64,000 nt of DNA from Stappia sp. 28M-7 (GTDB lineage Bacteria > Pseudomonadota > Alphaproteobacteria > Rhizobiales > Stappiaceae), in contig NZ_JACMIA010000001.1 in the NCBI RefSeq assembly GCF_014252955.1, positions 2,750,258-2,814,257 of the forward strand, given 5' to 3'. Below, piece by piece: positions 20,944-29,614 of the stretch. The notes under the pieces are model-generated. The model was not told the DNA's origin. It saw only the letters and a list, made by a program, of their open reading frames with translations, and did not search any database. How positions within the stretch are numbered: the stretch's first letter is position 1; each line of letters begins with the position of its first letter. The translations under genes and the position numbers were made by a program.

Positions 20944-21840
20944 TTATTCAAGGTTCTGGATCTGCTCGCGCATCTGGTCGATGACCGTCTTCAGCTCCAG
21001 GCCGATGGCGGTCAGCTCCGTGCCGTTCGACTTGGAACAGAGCGTATTGGCCTCGCGGTTGAACTCCTGCGCGAGAAAGTCGAGCCGCCGGCCGACAGGC
21101 CCGCCCGCGTCGAGCAGGTCGGTCGCCGCCTGCACATGGGCGACCAGCCGGTCCAGCTCCTCGCGGATATCCGCCTTGGTGGCGAGCAGCGCCGCCTCCT
21201 GGTGCAGCCGCGCCGGATCGAGCGCGGTACTGCTGCCGACAAGCGCCTCGACCTGCGCCGCAAGCCGCGCCCGGATCGCCTCCGGCGCCCGGCACGGCGC
21301 GACTTCCGCCTGGCGGGCGAGTTCGGCAATCGTCGCAAGCTGGCCGCGCAGCACCGTGCCGATGGCCGCGCCTTCGTTGCGCCGCATACGGGCCAGCTCC
21401 TCAAGCGCGCTTTCCAGCGACGCCTTCAGCGCCTCGATCAACGCTTCGCGCTCCGCCGGATCTTCTTCCGGCTCTTTCCATTCGATGATGCCGCGCTGCG
21501 ACAAGATACCGTCGAGGGCAACGGGGGCCGCATCCGGCAAACGCTGCCGCACCGCATCCATCGCCGCCAGCAACGCGCTCAGGGCAGCTTCGTTGAGCTG
21601 AGGCACCGCCTCGCCCTGGCTGCGCTGATAGCTCAGCCCTATGGTGACGTTGCCGCGCGTGAGATACCGTCCGGCCGCCTCGCGGCAGACCCCTTCCAGC
21701 GCCTCCAGGCCACCCGGCAGGCGCATGCGCAGGTCCAGCCCCTTGCCGTTGACCGAGCGCAGTTCCCAGGTCCACCGGGCAGCGCCGCTGGCACCGTCCG
21801 CCCGGCCGAAGCCGGTCATGCTGCAAAGCGAAAGTGTCAT
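20944..21840 (-). CDS. YicC family endoribonuclease-like protein
   Basis: A 298-residue member of the YicC/YloC family. It begins MTLSLCSMTGFGRADG, with the family start SMTGFG, includes ELRSVNGKGLDLRMRLP, and ends in the C-terminal domain FLAQEFNREANTLCSKSNGTELTAIGLELK with the conserved Glu and Cys/Ser region. E. coli YicC has been described as an endoribonuclease affecting small RNA stability; whether this protein does the same is inferred. It sits between mltG (53 bases upstream) and gmk (21 bases downstream), presumably on one transcript. Confidence 0.93.
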   Translation of the reverse strand: MTLSLCSMTGFGRADGASGAARWTWELRSVNGKGLDLRMRLPGGLEALEGVCREAAGRYLTRGNVTIGLSYQRSQGEAVPQLNEAALSALLAAMDAVRQRLPDAAPVALDGILSQRGIIEWKEPEEDPAEREALIEALKASLESALEELARMRRNEGAAIGTVLRGQLATIAELARQAEVAPCRAPEAIRARLAAQVEALVGSSTALDPARLHQEAALLATKADIREELDRLVAHVQAATDLLDAGGPVGRRLDFLAQEFNREANTLCSKSNGTELTAIGLELKTVIDQMREQIQNLE

Positions 21841-21893
21841 CTGCGAAACTGCCCCCACAGGTCTGGAATCACGCAACAATCAGGGCGCGCGGC

Positions 21894-23096
21894 TTAACCG
21901 CCGCTGCCACCGCTTGCGGCTCCGCTCTGGGTCCCTTGCGCCTCGCGCTCGCGGCGCTCCCGCTCCACCTGACGCCAGCGGGCGACATTGCGCTGATGCT
22001 GTTCGTAGGTCTCGGCGAAGACGTGGCCACCCGTGCCGTCGGCGACGAAGTACAGGTCCTTGGTCCGCGAGGGATTGGCGACCGACTCCATGGCCGCGCG
22101 GCCCGGATTGCCGATCGGGCCCGGCGGCAGGCGGTCGATCTGATAGGTATTGTAGGGATTGCGGGCATCGAGCTGCGAACGGGTGATCGCCGAACGGTCC
22201 TGCAGCCAAGCCTCCCCGCCATAAAGGCCGTAAAGGATGGTCGGATCCGACTGAAGGCGCATGCCCTGGCGCAGGCGGTTGACGAAGACGCCCGCGACCC
22301 GCGGCCGCTCGTCGGCCCGCGCCGTTTCCTTCTCGACGATGGAGGCCAGCACCACCAGCTCTTCCGGCGTCTCCACAGGAAGACCTTCGGTTCGCCGGCC
22401 CCAGATGTCGGCCAGCGCCTTGGTCTGCGCATCCTTCATCTGCTGGACGATCTGCGCGCGCGTGGTGCCGCGGGTGAAGGTATAGGTTTCCGGGAGCAGC
22501 GATCCCTCCGGCGGGATCTCGTCCAGTTCGCCTGTCAGCACCGGATGCTCGCGCACCCGGGCGACGATCTGCGCGCTGGTCCAGCCCTCCGGCACGGTCA
22601 CCGTATGATAGACCGCCTTGCCGCTGACCAGGTCGTCCATCACCTGGCGCATCGAGACGCCGGGCGAGAAGGCATATTCACCGGCCTTCAGCCGGGCGGC
22701 GTTCTTGTAGGCCTGTACGCCCGCCCAGAACACGTTGGAATCCTCGATGACACCCTGGTTCTCCAGCGTGTCGGCGATCATGCGCAACCCGCTGCCCGAG
22801 GGAATGATCACCGTCTTTTCGGCCGCCAGCGGACCCGGCGCATCGAACTCGGCCTTGCCCCAGTAGAGCATGGCGCCGGTGCCGATCACCACCAGCACCG
22901 CCAGCGACAGCAGCGCATTGACGACGATGACGAGAGGATTGCGGACATGGCGCGAGCGCAGCGGCGGCGGCGGCGCCTGGTCCGGCTGGATCGCCTCGCG
23001 CGGGCTCTTGGGATGCGGGCGGAACGGAGTGCCCTCGTCCTTGGCCGCGGTCTCGGAAGAAGTGTTATCGGGCTCTCGGCCTGGCGTCTCGGTCAT
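21894..23096 (-). CDS. mltG: Endolytic peptidoglycan transglycosylase MltG
   Basis: Inner-membrane lytic transglycosylase that cleaves nascent glycan strands and so sets their length. The 400 residues have a proline-rich cytoplasmic N-terminus, one membrane anchor (VIVVNALLSLAVLVVIGTGAML, about 56-77), a LysM-like region and the YceG catalytic domain with the conserved ASIVEKET segment containing the catalytic glutamate and the QSDPTILYGL and NPYNTYQIDRLPPGPI blocks. The last 30 residues are a charged and Gly/Ser-rich tail. It follows fabF after 156 bases on the same strand. Confidence 0.94.
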   Translation of the reverse strand: MTETPGREPDNTSSETAAKDEGTPFRPHPKSPREAIQPDQAPPPPLRSRHVRNPLVIVVNALLSLAVLVVIGTGAMLYWGKAEFDAPGPLAAEKTVIIPSGSGLRMIADTLENQGVIEDSNVFWAGVQAYKNAARLKAGEYAFSPGVSMRQVMDDLVSGKAVYHTVTVPEGWTSAQIVARVREHPVLTGELDEIPPEGSLLPETYTFTRGTTRAQIVQQMKDAQTKALADIWGRRTEGLPVETPEELVVLASIVEKETARADERPRVAGVFVNRLRQGMRLQSDPTILYGLYGGEAWLQDRSAITRSQLDARNPYNTYQIDRLPPGPIGNPGRAAMESVANPSRTKDLYFVADGTGGHVFAETYEQHQRNVARWRQVERERREREAQGTQSGAASGGSGG

Positions 23097-23252
23097 CTGT
23101 CCTGTCCGGTCCTTTTGATCGAGGCAATGGACATGCCACTTGGCCCGAAATTATGGCCAAACCGGGAAGGATCGCTCCGCCCGGCGCAACTGGGGATCGG
23201 CTTCGCCGGAAGCGAAGGGAAAAACCCCTCGCGCCCGGCGCAGGAAGCCCTG

Positions 23253-24518
23253 TCAGGCCGCGACCTTGCGGAAAACGAGCGAGGCATTGGTGCCGCCGAA
23301 ACCGAAGGAGTTCGACAGCGCCGTATCCACGTTCATGCGCTTTGCCGTCTTCGGAACCAGGTCGATCTCGGTCTCAACGGAAGGATTGTCGAGATTGATC
23401 GTCGGCGGCACGATGCTGTCGCGGATCGCCAGCAGCGAGAAGATCGCCTCGATGGCACCTGCGGCCCCGAGAAGGTGACCGGTCGACGACTTGGTCGACG
23501 ACATGGTCAGCCGCGGGGCGCTGTCGCCGGCAAGACGCTGGATCGCGCCGAGCTCGATCTCGTCGCCGAGCGGCGTCGAGGTGCCATGGGCGTTGATGTA
23601 GTCGATATCGGCCGGGGTCAGGCCCGCACGCTTCAGCGCAGCCTGCATGCAGCGGAAGGCGCCGTCGCCGTCCGAGGCCGGAGCGGTGATGTGATAGGCA
23701 TCGCCCGACAGGCCGTAGCCGACCACTTCGCCGTAGATCTTGGCGCCACGAGCCTTGGCGTGCTCGTATTCCTCAAGCACGACGACACCTGCGCCCTCGC
23801 CCATGACGAAACCGTCGCGGTCCTTGTCATAGGGACGCGAGGCTGCCTCGGCACGGTCGTTGAAGCCGGTCGAGAGGGCGCGCGCGGCGGCAAAGCCAGC
23901 CAGCGACAGACGGCAGACCGGCGATTCGGCACCGCCCGCCACCATCATGTCGGCATCGTCGAGCGCGATCAGACGCGCTGCATCGCCGATGGCATGGGCA
24001 CCGGTCGAGCATGCCGTCACCACAGCGTGGTTCGGCCCCTTGAGGCCATGACGGATCGACACATAGCCGCTGGCCAGGTTGATCAGCCGGCCGGGAATGA
24101 AGAAGGGGGAAATGCGCCGGGGACCCTTGTCGCGCATGACATGGGCCGTAGCCTCTATGCCCTGCAGGCCACCGATGCCGGAACCGATCAGGACGCCTGC
24201 GCGATTCTGGTCTTCCGTCGACTTCGCGGACCAGCCGCTGTCACGGATCGCCTGCTCGGCGGCAGCCATGCCGAAAATGATGAATTCGTCGACCTTGCGC
24301 TGTTCCTTCGGATCCATCCAGTCGTCCGGATTGAAGGTTCCGTTCGACCCGTCTCCACGGGGAACCTGGCAAGCGATCTGACAGGCGAGATCGTCGACCT
24401 CAAAATGGCTGATGCGGGAGGCTCCGCTCCTGCCCTCGAGAATTCTGGACCAGCTCTCCTCGACACCGCACGCCAACGGCGTGACCATGCCAAGGCCGGT
24501 AACGACTACTCGCCTCAT
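23253..24518 (-). CDS. fabF: Beta-ketoacyl-ACP synthase II
   Basis: Elongating condensing enzyme of fatty acid synthesis. The 421 residues include the nucleophile in VTACSTGAHAIGDA, the histidines of NAHGTSTPLGD and GHLLGAAGAIEA, and the C-terminal FGGTNASLVF loop. Two adjacent ATG codons are possible; the second (24518) is chosen because AGG lies at a better distance and rhizobial FabF usually starts MRRVVVTGLG. acpP lies 60 bases upstream, so the pair is probably co-expressed with fabG and fabD. Confidence 0.96.
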   Translation of the reverse strand: MRRVVVTGLGMVTPLACGVEESWSRILEGRSGASRISHFEVDDLACQIACQVPRGDGSNGTFNPDDWMDPKEQRKVDEFIIFGMAAAEQAIRDSGWSAKSTEDQNRAGVLIGSGIGGLQGIEATAHVMRDKGPRRISPFFIPGRLINLASGYVSIRHGLKGPNHAVVTACSTGAHAIGDAARLIALDDADMMVAGGAESPVCRLSLAGFAAARALSTGFNDRAEAASRPYDKDRDGFVMGEGAGVVVLEEYEHAKARGAKIYGEVVGYGLSGDAYHITAPASDGDGAFRCMQAALKRAGLTPADIDYINAHGTSTPLGDEIELGAIQRLAGDSAPRLTMSSTKSSTGHLLGAAGAIEAIFSLLAIRDSIVPPTINLDNPSVETEIDLVPKTAKRMNVDTALSNSFGFGGTNASLVFRKVAA

Positions 24519-24578
24519 CATGAACCTGTATCTGGCGCGTCGGGCGGACACGAAGCCCGCCCGATGCGGAAAACTGAA

Positions 24579-24815
24579 TCAGCCGGCGTTCTTTTCCAGG
24601 AACTTCACGGCGTCGCCGACGGTCAGGATCGTCTCGGCGGCATCGTCCGGAATTTCCACGCCGAACTCTTCCTCGAAAGCCATGACCAGCTCAACGGTGT
24701 CGAGGCTGTCGGCGCCCAGATCGTCGATGAAGCTCGCCTCCATGGTGACCTTTTCGGCATCGACGCCGAGGTGCTCGATAACGATCTTCTTTACCCGATC
24801 CGCGATGTCGCTCAT
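24579..24815 (-). CDS. acpP: Acyl carrier protein
   Basis: The main 78-residue carrier of fatty acid synthesis. Ser in [25 protein letters not shown] receives 4'-phosphopantetheine, and the protein is highly acidic, as expected. It lies between fabG and fabF. A gap of 293 bases upstream separates it from fabG; that gap contains no gene I can support and probably holds a separate acpP promoter, consistent with the high demand for this protein. Confidence 0.98.
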   Translation of the reverse strand: MSDIADRVKKIVIEHLGVDAEKVTMEASFIDDLGADSLDTVELVMAFEEEFGVEIPDDAAETILTVGDAVKFLEKNAG

Positions 24816-25108
24816 TTCAGAATTCCTCAGTTGCTTCCAACGGTTTTCGCTAGTTCAGCGCTCAGCGCCGCACCTCGTACCCGATCTCCGGAGCTCGGCA
24901 CCGGAACGAGGCGAATGGGATTCCAGCCCGCACCATGTCCGATCCGGCGACCACGGCCGGCCAGACTGGCCGCGCCCGAGCGCCGATCATTCGTGAACGG
25001 GTTCGCTGGCCGGCGGGTTCCTAACACACTTTATAGGGCTTGACCAGCCGCCGCACCGCCCTGCGGAACACCCGTTCCACGGGGCCGGAAGTGACCGGGT
25101 TTGCCAAG

Positions 25109-25846
25109 TCAAATCATGGCCATACCGCCATTGACGTGCAGCGTTTCGCCGGTCACGTAGGCGGCTTCCTCGCTGGCGAGGTACAATGCAGCCGCCGCGA
25201 TCTCGTCCGCCTTCCCCAGGCGACCCGCCGGCACGGTGGTGAGGATCGATTCCTTCTGCTTGTCGTTGAGCGCGTCGGTCATCGGAGTTTCGATGAAACC
25301 GGGCGCGATCGTGTTCACCGTAATGTTGCGCGACGCGACCTCGCGCGCAAGCGACTTGGCCATGCCGATCAGGCCCGCCTTGGCCGCAGCGTAGTTGCCC
25401 TGGCCCGGATTGCCGGTGACGCCGACGACGGAGGCGATGTTGATGATGCGGCCATAGCGGCGGCGCATCATGCCCTTCACCGCTGCGCGGCACAGGCGGA
25501 AGCCGGCGGTCAGGTTGACCTCGATGACGTCGTCCCACTCCTCGTCCTTCATGCGCATGAAGAGGTTGTCGCGGGTGATGCCGGCATTGTTGACGAGAAT
25601 GTCGAGCTGGCCCATCGCCGATTCCGCGGCCGGAACGAGTGCGTCGACGGCCGCCCGGTCGGACAGGTTGGCGGGCAGCACATGCACGCGCTCGCCGAGA
25701 TCGGCGGCCAGCGCCTCCAGCTTCTCGGCGCGGGTGCCGGACAGCGCGACGGTGGCGCCGCGGGCATGCAGGGCGCGGGCGATCGCCTCGCCGATGCCGC
25801 CGGTTGCGCCCGTCACGAGCGCGGTCTTGGAAGTCAGGTCGAACAT
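25109..25846 (-). CDS. fabG: 3-oxoacyl-ACP reductase
   Basis: NADPH-dependent first reduction in the elongation cycle. The 245 residues are a classic short-chain dehydrogenase: TGATGGIGEAIA cofactor motif, NNAGIT, catalytic Ser in INIASVVG and the YxxxK in GNYAAAKAG. The ATG at 25846 begins MFDLTSKTALVTG; sequence further upstream is not part of the fold. It follows fabD after 37 bases. Confidence 0.96.
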   Translation of the reverse strand: MFDLTSKTALVTGATGGIGEAIARALHARGATVALSGTRAEKLEALAADLGERVHVLPANLSDRAAVDALVPAAESAMGQLDILVNNAGITRDNLFMRMKDEEWDDVIEVNLTAGFRLCRAAVKGMMRRRYGRIINIASVVGVTGNPGQGNYAAAKAGLIGMAKSLAREVASRNITVNTIAPGFIETPMTDALNDKQKESILTTVPAGRLGKADEIAAAALYLASEEAAYVTGETLHVNGGMAMI

Positions 25847-25883
25847 GAGTCTTTGATCCTTGTCTTGCAATGCGTGCCGTGCG

Positions 25884-26825
25884 TCAGGCCAGCCGCTCCA
25901 GAAGGGCCGCAATGTCGTCGGGCGAATTGACCCCGATACCGGTCATGTCCTTGGCGATGCGCTTGACCATGCCGGTCAGCACCTTGCCGGTGCCGATCTC
26001 GTATGCGGTGTCGACGCCGGCCGACGCCATCCACTCGATGGATTCGCGCCAGCGCACGGTGCCGGTCACCTGCTCCACCAGCCGGCGGCGAATCTCGTCC
26101 GGATCGCTGGTCGGGCCAGCGAGCACATTGGCGACCAGCGGCACGGCCGGCGCCTTGAAGGTCACGGTCTCGAAGGCCGCGGCCATCGCCTCGGCGGCAG
26201 GCGCCATCAGCGCGCAATGGAACGGAGCGCTCACCGGCAGCAGGACCGCGCGGCGCGCGCCCCGGCCCTTGGCGATCTCGATGGCCCGCTCGACGGCTGC
26301 CTTGTGACCGGAGACCACCACCTGTCCCGGTGCATTGTCGTTGGCGGCCTGGCAGACCTCGCCCTGTGCGGCTTCCGCGGCCACGGCGGCCGCCTCGGCA
26401 TAGTCGAGGCCGAGAAGAGCGGCCATCGCCCCCTCGCCCACCGGCACCGCCTGCTGCATCGCCATGCCGCGAATCCGCAGCAGACGCGCCGCGTCGCCGA
26501 TGGACAGCGTGCCGGCGGCGGCCAGCGCCGAATACTCGCCGAGCGAATGGCCGGCCACATAGGCAACGCTGGACGCCAGATTCAGGCCGCGCGCCTCGGC
26601 CGCGCGCATGGTCGCCAGGCTCACCGCCATCAGTGCGGGCTGCGCATTGGCCGTCAGCGTCAGCTCCTCGGGCGTGCCGTTCCACATGATGTCGCTGAGC
26701 TTCTGCCCCAGCGCCTCGTCCACTTCATCGAACACCGCCCGGGCCTCGGCGAAAGCATCGGCCAGGTCCTTGCCCATGCCGACAGCCTGGCTGCCCTGTC
26801 CCGGAAACGTGAATGCGATACTCAT
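25884..26825 (-). CDS. fabD: Malonyl-CoA:ACP transacylase
   Basis: Loads malonyl groups onto AcpP. The 313 residues begin MSIAFTFPGQGSQAVGMG and carry the active-site GHSLGEYSALAAAG serine, the QPALMA block and the catalytic His in SAPFHCALM. It is the first gene of the minus-strand fabD-fabG-acpP-fabF-mltG-yicC-gmk run and is divergent from the rpsF operon across about 400 bases. Confidence 0.96.
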   Translation of the reverse strand: MSIAFTFPGQGSQAVGMGKDLADAFAEARAVFDEVDEALGQKLSDIMWNGTPEELTLTANAQPALMAVSLATMRAAEARGLNLASSVAYVAGHSLGEYSALAAAGTLSIGDAARLLRIRGMAMQQAVPVGEGAMAALLGLDYAEAAAVAAEAAQGEVCQAANDNAPGQVVVSGHKAAVERAIEIAKGRGARRAVLLPVSAPFHCALMAPAAEAMAAAFETVTFKAPAVPLVANVLAGPTSDPDEIRRRLVEQVTGTVRWRESIEWMASAGVDTAYEIGTGKVLTGMVKRIAKDMTGIGVNSPDDIAALLERLA

Positions 26826-26969
26826 TGGCGCTGGCTCCAACATCCCTTGTGCGGCCGGATTCGCGTCCGACCGTCCGTCTTGTCTCGAAATGTGCCGCAA
26901 AGAGACGTCCCAGGCACACACTGTCAAGGTGGAGCATGGAAAAAACACGCGCAATCCCTTTGCTCCGCC

Positions 26970-26997
26970 TTGCGAAGCAGCGCAACTGGTGTATAAG
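26970..26997 (+). promoter_or_regulatory. Candidate housekeeping promoter of the rpsF operon
   Basis: TTGCGA-N16-TATAAG matches four and five of six consensus bases. Transcription from about 27004 would give a leader of roughly 218 bases. The distal part (27177-27215) contains GCGCCGGGTTCCGGG and AACGG stretches that might form the S6:S18-binding structure known from rpsF leaders, but I cannot fold it with certainty. I see no gene in 26826-27221. Confidence 0.5.
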
Positions 26998-27221
26998 CCA
27001 CGCTTCGTTCGGAACTCTGGCCGGGGGCTGAACGGAAGGTCCGCCGCATGCCGGCATCTCTTCGAACTGAAGAGAGGCAGGCGACAGGCGGGCAGGTCGG
27101 CAAAGTGTCGTCCGTCTTCCCGTGTCTCCGCCTTCGAAGTTGCTTCGATCCGCCTTTCTTGAAGGCTCGAAGAGGCTTAGCGCCGGGTTCCGGGAACTGA
27201 AACGGAAAGAAAGGCACCCTC

Positions 27222-27677
27222 ATGCCGCTTTACGAGCATGTGTTCCTGGCTCGCCAGGACGTCTCGGCCCAGCAGGTCGAGCAGATGGTCGAGCAGTACA
27301 AGGCCCTGATCTCCACCAACGGCGGCAACGTCGGCAAGGTCGAGAGCTGGGGTCTGCGCACGCTGGCCTACCGCATCAACAAGAACCGCAAGGCTCATTA
27401 CACGCTGATGAACCTGGACGCCTCCCCGGCCGCTGTGGCCGAGATGGAGCGCCAGATGCGCATCAACGAGGACATCCTGCGCTTCATGACGCTCCGCGTC
27501 GAGGAGCACGAGGAAGAGCAGTCCGCGATGATGCAGAAGCGTGACCGCGACGACCGTCGTGGTGGTCGTGGTGATCGCGGCGACCGTGGTGATCGTGGTG
27601 GCCGTGACCGCGGCGATCGTGGTGGTGACCGCGGTGACCGTGGCGACCGCGGCGGCCGCCGCTTCGACGAAGAATAA
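27222..27677 (+). CDS. rpsF: Ribosomal protein bS6 with long Arg/Gly/Asp repeat tail
   Basis: 30S subunit protein that pairs with bS18. The first ~100 residues are the standard S6 fold ([43 protein letters not shown]). The 151-residue length exceeds the usual ~100-130 because of a C-terminal tail made of RGD/RGG units ([20 protein letters not shown] and similar), probably disordered and RNA-interacting; E. coli S6 also has a variable tail, one that is glutamylated. The ribosome-binding site is AGAAAGG. rpsR follows after 12 bases. Confidence 0.97.
   Translation: MPLYEHVFLARQDVSAQQVEQMVEQYKALISTNGGNVGKVESWGLRTLAYRINKNRKAHYTLMNLDASPAAVAEMERQMRINEDILRFMTLRVEEHEEEQSAMMQKRDRDDRRGGRGDRGDRGDRGGRDRGDRGGDRGDRGDRGGRRFDEE
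27541..27662 (+). repeat. Imperfect 9-base tandem repeats encoding the RGD/RGG tail of bS6
   Basis: About a dozen units of the type CGTGGTGAT or CGCGGCGAC, each coding for Arg-Gly-Asp or Arg-Gly-Gly, with codon wobble between units. All units keep frame, so copy number can vary without breaking the protein. Confidence 0.8.
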
Positions 27678-27689
27678 GGAGCTAACGCA

Positions 27690-27938
27690 ATGGTCGATAT
27701 CGCACAGCTGCCGACGCGCCGCCCCTTCTTCCGCCGTCGGAAGACCTGCCCGTTCTCCGGCGCCAACGCGCCGAAGATCGACTACAAGGACATCCGCCTT
27801 CTGCAGCGCTACATCTCCGAGCGCGGCAAGATCGTGCCGAGCCGCATCACCGCGGTGTCCGCCAAGAAGCAGCGCGAGCTCGCGCGTGCCATCAAGCGCG
27901 CTCGTTTCCTCGGCCTGCTGCCCTTCGTGATCAAGTAA
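27690..27938 (+). CDS. rpsR: Ribosomal protein bS18
   Basis: Small 30S platform protein that binds next to bS6. The 82-residue sequence includes [29 protein letters not shown] and the [34 protein letters not shown] core, which is nearly invariant in alphaproteobacteria. It lies between rpsF and rplI, the conserved operon order. Confidence 0.98.
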   Translation: MVDIAQLPTRRPFFRRRKTCPFSGANAPKIDYKDIRLLQRYISERGKIVPSRITAVSAKKQRELARAIKRARFLGLLPFVIK

Positions 27939-28028
27939 GATCACGACTTTCCAATCGGCTGGGACTGGCCGGCTCGCCGGCCGTCCCTAACCGCGCAGGA
28001 CGCGGGACAGACGAAAAGGATCACCGAA

Positions 28029-28619
28029 ATGCAGATCATTCTTCTCGAGCGCGTCGCCAAGCTCGGCCAGATGGGCGAAGTGGTGCGCGTGCGCGATGGC
28101 TTCGCGCGCAACTACCTGCTGCCGCAGGGCAAGGCGCTGCGTGCCACCAAGGCCAACCTGCAGCGCTTCGAAAGCGAGCGCGCGCAGCTTGAAGCTCGCA
28201 ACCTCGAGCGCAAGTCGGAGGCCGAGTCGGTCGCCAAGACGCTCGACGGCCAGACCTTCACCGTCATCCGCCAGGCTGGCGAGACCGGCCAGCTCTACGG
28301 CTCCGTGTCGACCCGCGACATCGCCGACGTGATGACCGAAGGCGGTTTCTCCTCGGCTCGTTCGCAGGTTCGCCTCGACCGTCCGATCAAGACCATCGGC
28401 CTGCACGAGGTTGCCGTCGTCCTTCACCCGGAAGTCGAGGTGTCGGTCACGCTCAACGTCGCCCGCTCCGCCGACGAGGCCGAGCGCCAGGCGCGCGGTG
28501 AGGACCTCACCGGCCGCGAGCAGGACACGTTCGAGTTCGAAGAGGACGAGGACGAGGATGCCGAGGGCGAGGAGGCCGCTGAGGCCGACGCCGAGGCTGA
28601 CGAGGAAGAGGCTCTCTGA
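28029..28619 (+). CDS. rplI: Ribosomal protein bL9 with acidic C-terminal tail
   Basis: 50S protein at the base of the L1 stalk. The N-terminal domain ([37 protein letters not shown]), the connecting helix and the C-terminal domain ([18 protein letters not shown]) are complete. At 196 residues it exceeds the usual ~150 by a strongly acidic tail rich in Glu, Asp and Ala, a common feature in alphaproteobacteria. The last codons and the terminator that follows reappear 0.9 kb downstream as a degenerate copy. Confidence 0.97.
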   Translation: MQIILLERVAKLGQMGEVVRVRDGFARNYLLPQGKALRATKANLQRFESERAQLEARNLERKSEAESVAKTLDGQTFTVIRQAGETGQLYGSVSTRDIADVMTEGGFSSARSQVRLDRPIKTIGLHEVAVVLHPEVEVSVTLNVARSADEAERQARGEDLTGREQDTFEFEEDEDEDAEGEEAAEADAEADEEEAL

Positions 28620-28685
28620 GCCGCTTTCCAAAAAGCACCGAATTGAAAAGGCCCCGCTCTTGCGGGGCCTTTTTGTTTGGCAAGG
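28590..28685 (+). repeat. Direct repeat copy A: rplI tail plus terminator
   Basis: The last ten codons of rplI, its terminator and the bases after it. Copy B lies at 29513-29609. The coding part differs only by transitions over 31 bases (five of 31), and GGCTCTCTGAGCCGC and TTGAAAAGGCCCCGCTC are shared. Confidence 0.8.
28650..28674 (+). terminator. Rho-independent terminator of the rpsF-rpsR-rplI operon
   Basis: GGCCCCGC-TCTT-GCGGGGCC stem with AAAA before and five T after. Confidence 0.9.
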
Positions 28686-28759
28686 TTGCCGGCCGCGGCC
28701 ATTGCGCGGGGCAAGCGAACCGGCGAATACTCGCGCTCCCCCTGCCGAAAGCGAAAAGC

Positions 28760-29491
28760 ATGGCCCAGAACATCTACGACGATCCTGATTTCTTCGCCGG
28801 CTACAGCCAGCTGCCGCGCCAGGTCCACGGCCTGGCCGGCGCGCCCGAGTGGCCGGCGATCAAGGCCTTGCTGCCAGACCTGGCCGGACGCCGGGTTGCG
28901 GATCTGGGGTGCGGCTTCGGCTGGGCATCGCGCTGGATGCGCGAGAACGGCGCGGCCTCGGTTCTGGGGCTCGATCTTTCTCGCAACATGATCGATCGCG
29001 CGATCGCGGATACTCACGACGACGCGATCTCCTACCGTATCGCCGATCTGGAGACGCTGGAGCTGCCGCACGCGGCCTTCGACCTCGTCTACAGCGCGCT
29101 GACGTTCCACTACGTCCAGGACTTCGCGCGCCTTGCGCGGATGATCGGCGATGCGCTGGCGCCGGGCGGCGAGCTCGTCTTCACCATCGAGCACCCGATC
29201 TTCATGGCCGCGGCCCGCCCGCTTTGGATGCAGGACCACGACGGCCGCAAGACCTGGCCGGTGAACGGCTATTCCGTCGAAGGAGAACGGCGCACGGACT
29301 GGTTCGCCAGCGGCGTCCTGAAATACCACCGCACCATTGCAACGACCCTGAACACGCTGATCGAGACCGGCTTCCGGCTGCGGCGCATCGACGAGTTCGC
29401 GCCGACGCGGGAACAGATCGCGCAGACCCCCGGGCTGGCCGAAGAGCTGGAGCGCCCGATGATGCTGCTCGTCGCAGCGGTCAAGGACTAG
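28760..29491 (+). CDS. Class I SAM-dependent methyltransferase
   Basis: A 243-residue methyltransferase. Motif I is VADLGCGFGWASRWM, the acidic motif is GLDLSRNMIDRA, and motif IV/post-I is FDLVYSALTFHYVQD followed by ALAPGGELVFTIEHP, the UbiE/UbiG-like arrangement. The HPIF and DGRKTWPVNGY region is typical of small-molecule C- or O-methyltransferases of unknown substrate. The start ATG at 28760 is preceded only by weak purines (GCGAAAAGC). The gene is bracketed by two copies of the rplI tail and terminator, so it may have been inserted or rearranged downstream of the ribosomal operon. Confidence 0.87.
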   Translation: MAQNIYDDPDFFAGYSQLPRQVHGLAGAPEWPAIKALLPDLAGRRVADLGCGFGWASRWMRENGAASVLGLDLSRNMIDRAIADTHDDAISYRIADLETLELPHAAFDLVYSALTFHYVQDFARLARMIGDALAPGGELVFTIEHPIFMAAARPLWMQDHDGRKTWPVNGYSVEGERRTDWFASGVLKYHRTIATTLNTLIETGFRLRRIDEFAPTREQIAQTPGLAEELERPMMLLVAAVKD

Positions 29492-29512
29492 CGGAAAGCC
29501 CGCGATGAGGAG

Positions 29513-29609
29513 GCCGAGACTGGCAAGGGAAAGGCTCTCTGAGCCGCGTCCCGCAAGCGCTGACTTGAAAAGGCCCCGCTCCGGCGGGGCCTCGTTTGTT
29601 CTGGCAGGG
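29513..29609 (+). repeat. Direct repeat copy B: remnant of rplI tail plus terminator
   Basis: Reads in frame as DEEAETGKGKAL then stop, recognisably the rplI ending, followed by a hairpin GGCCCCGC-TCCG-GCGGGGCC (29572-29591). The T-run has decayed to TCGTTTG, so termination may be weak. See copy A at 28590-28685. Confidence 0.75.
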
Positions 29610-29614
29610 CAGTC

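Noticed and set aside
21834-25043. Open frame of 1069 codons on the plus strand, antisense to yicC, mltG, fabF and acpP
   Set aside because: Sequence is Arg/Gly/His-rich without domains and mirrors four well-supported genes; long antisense frames are expected at this GC content.
28240-28620. CRISPR-like or tandem repeat in the rplI 3' part
   Set aside because: It is just the Glu/Asp/Ala-rich codon run of the acidic tail; no spacer pattern.
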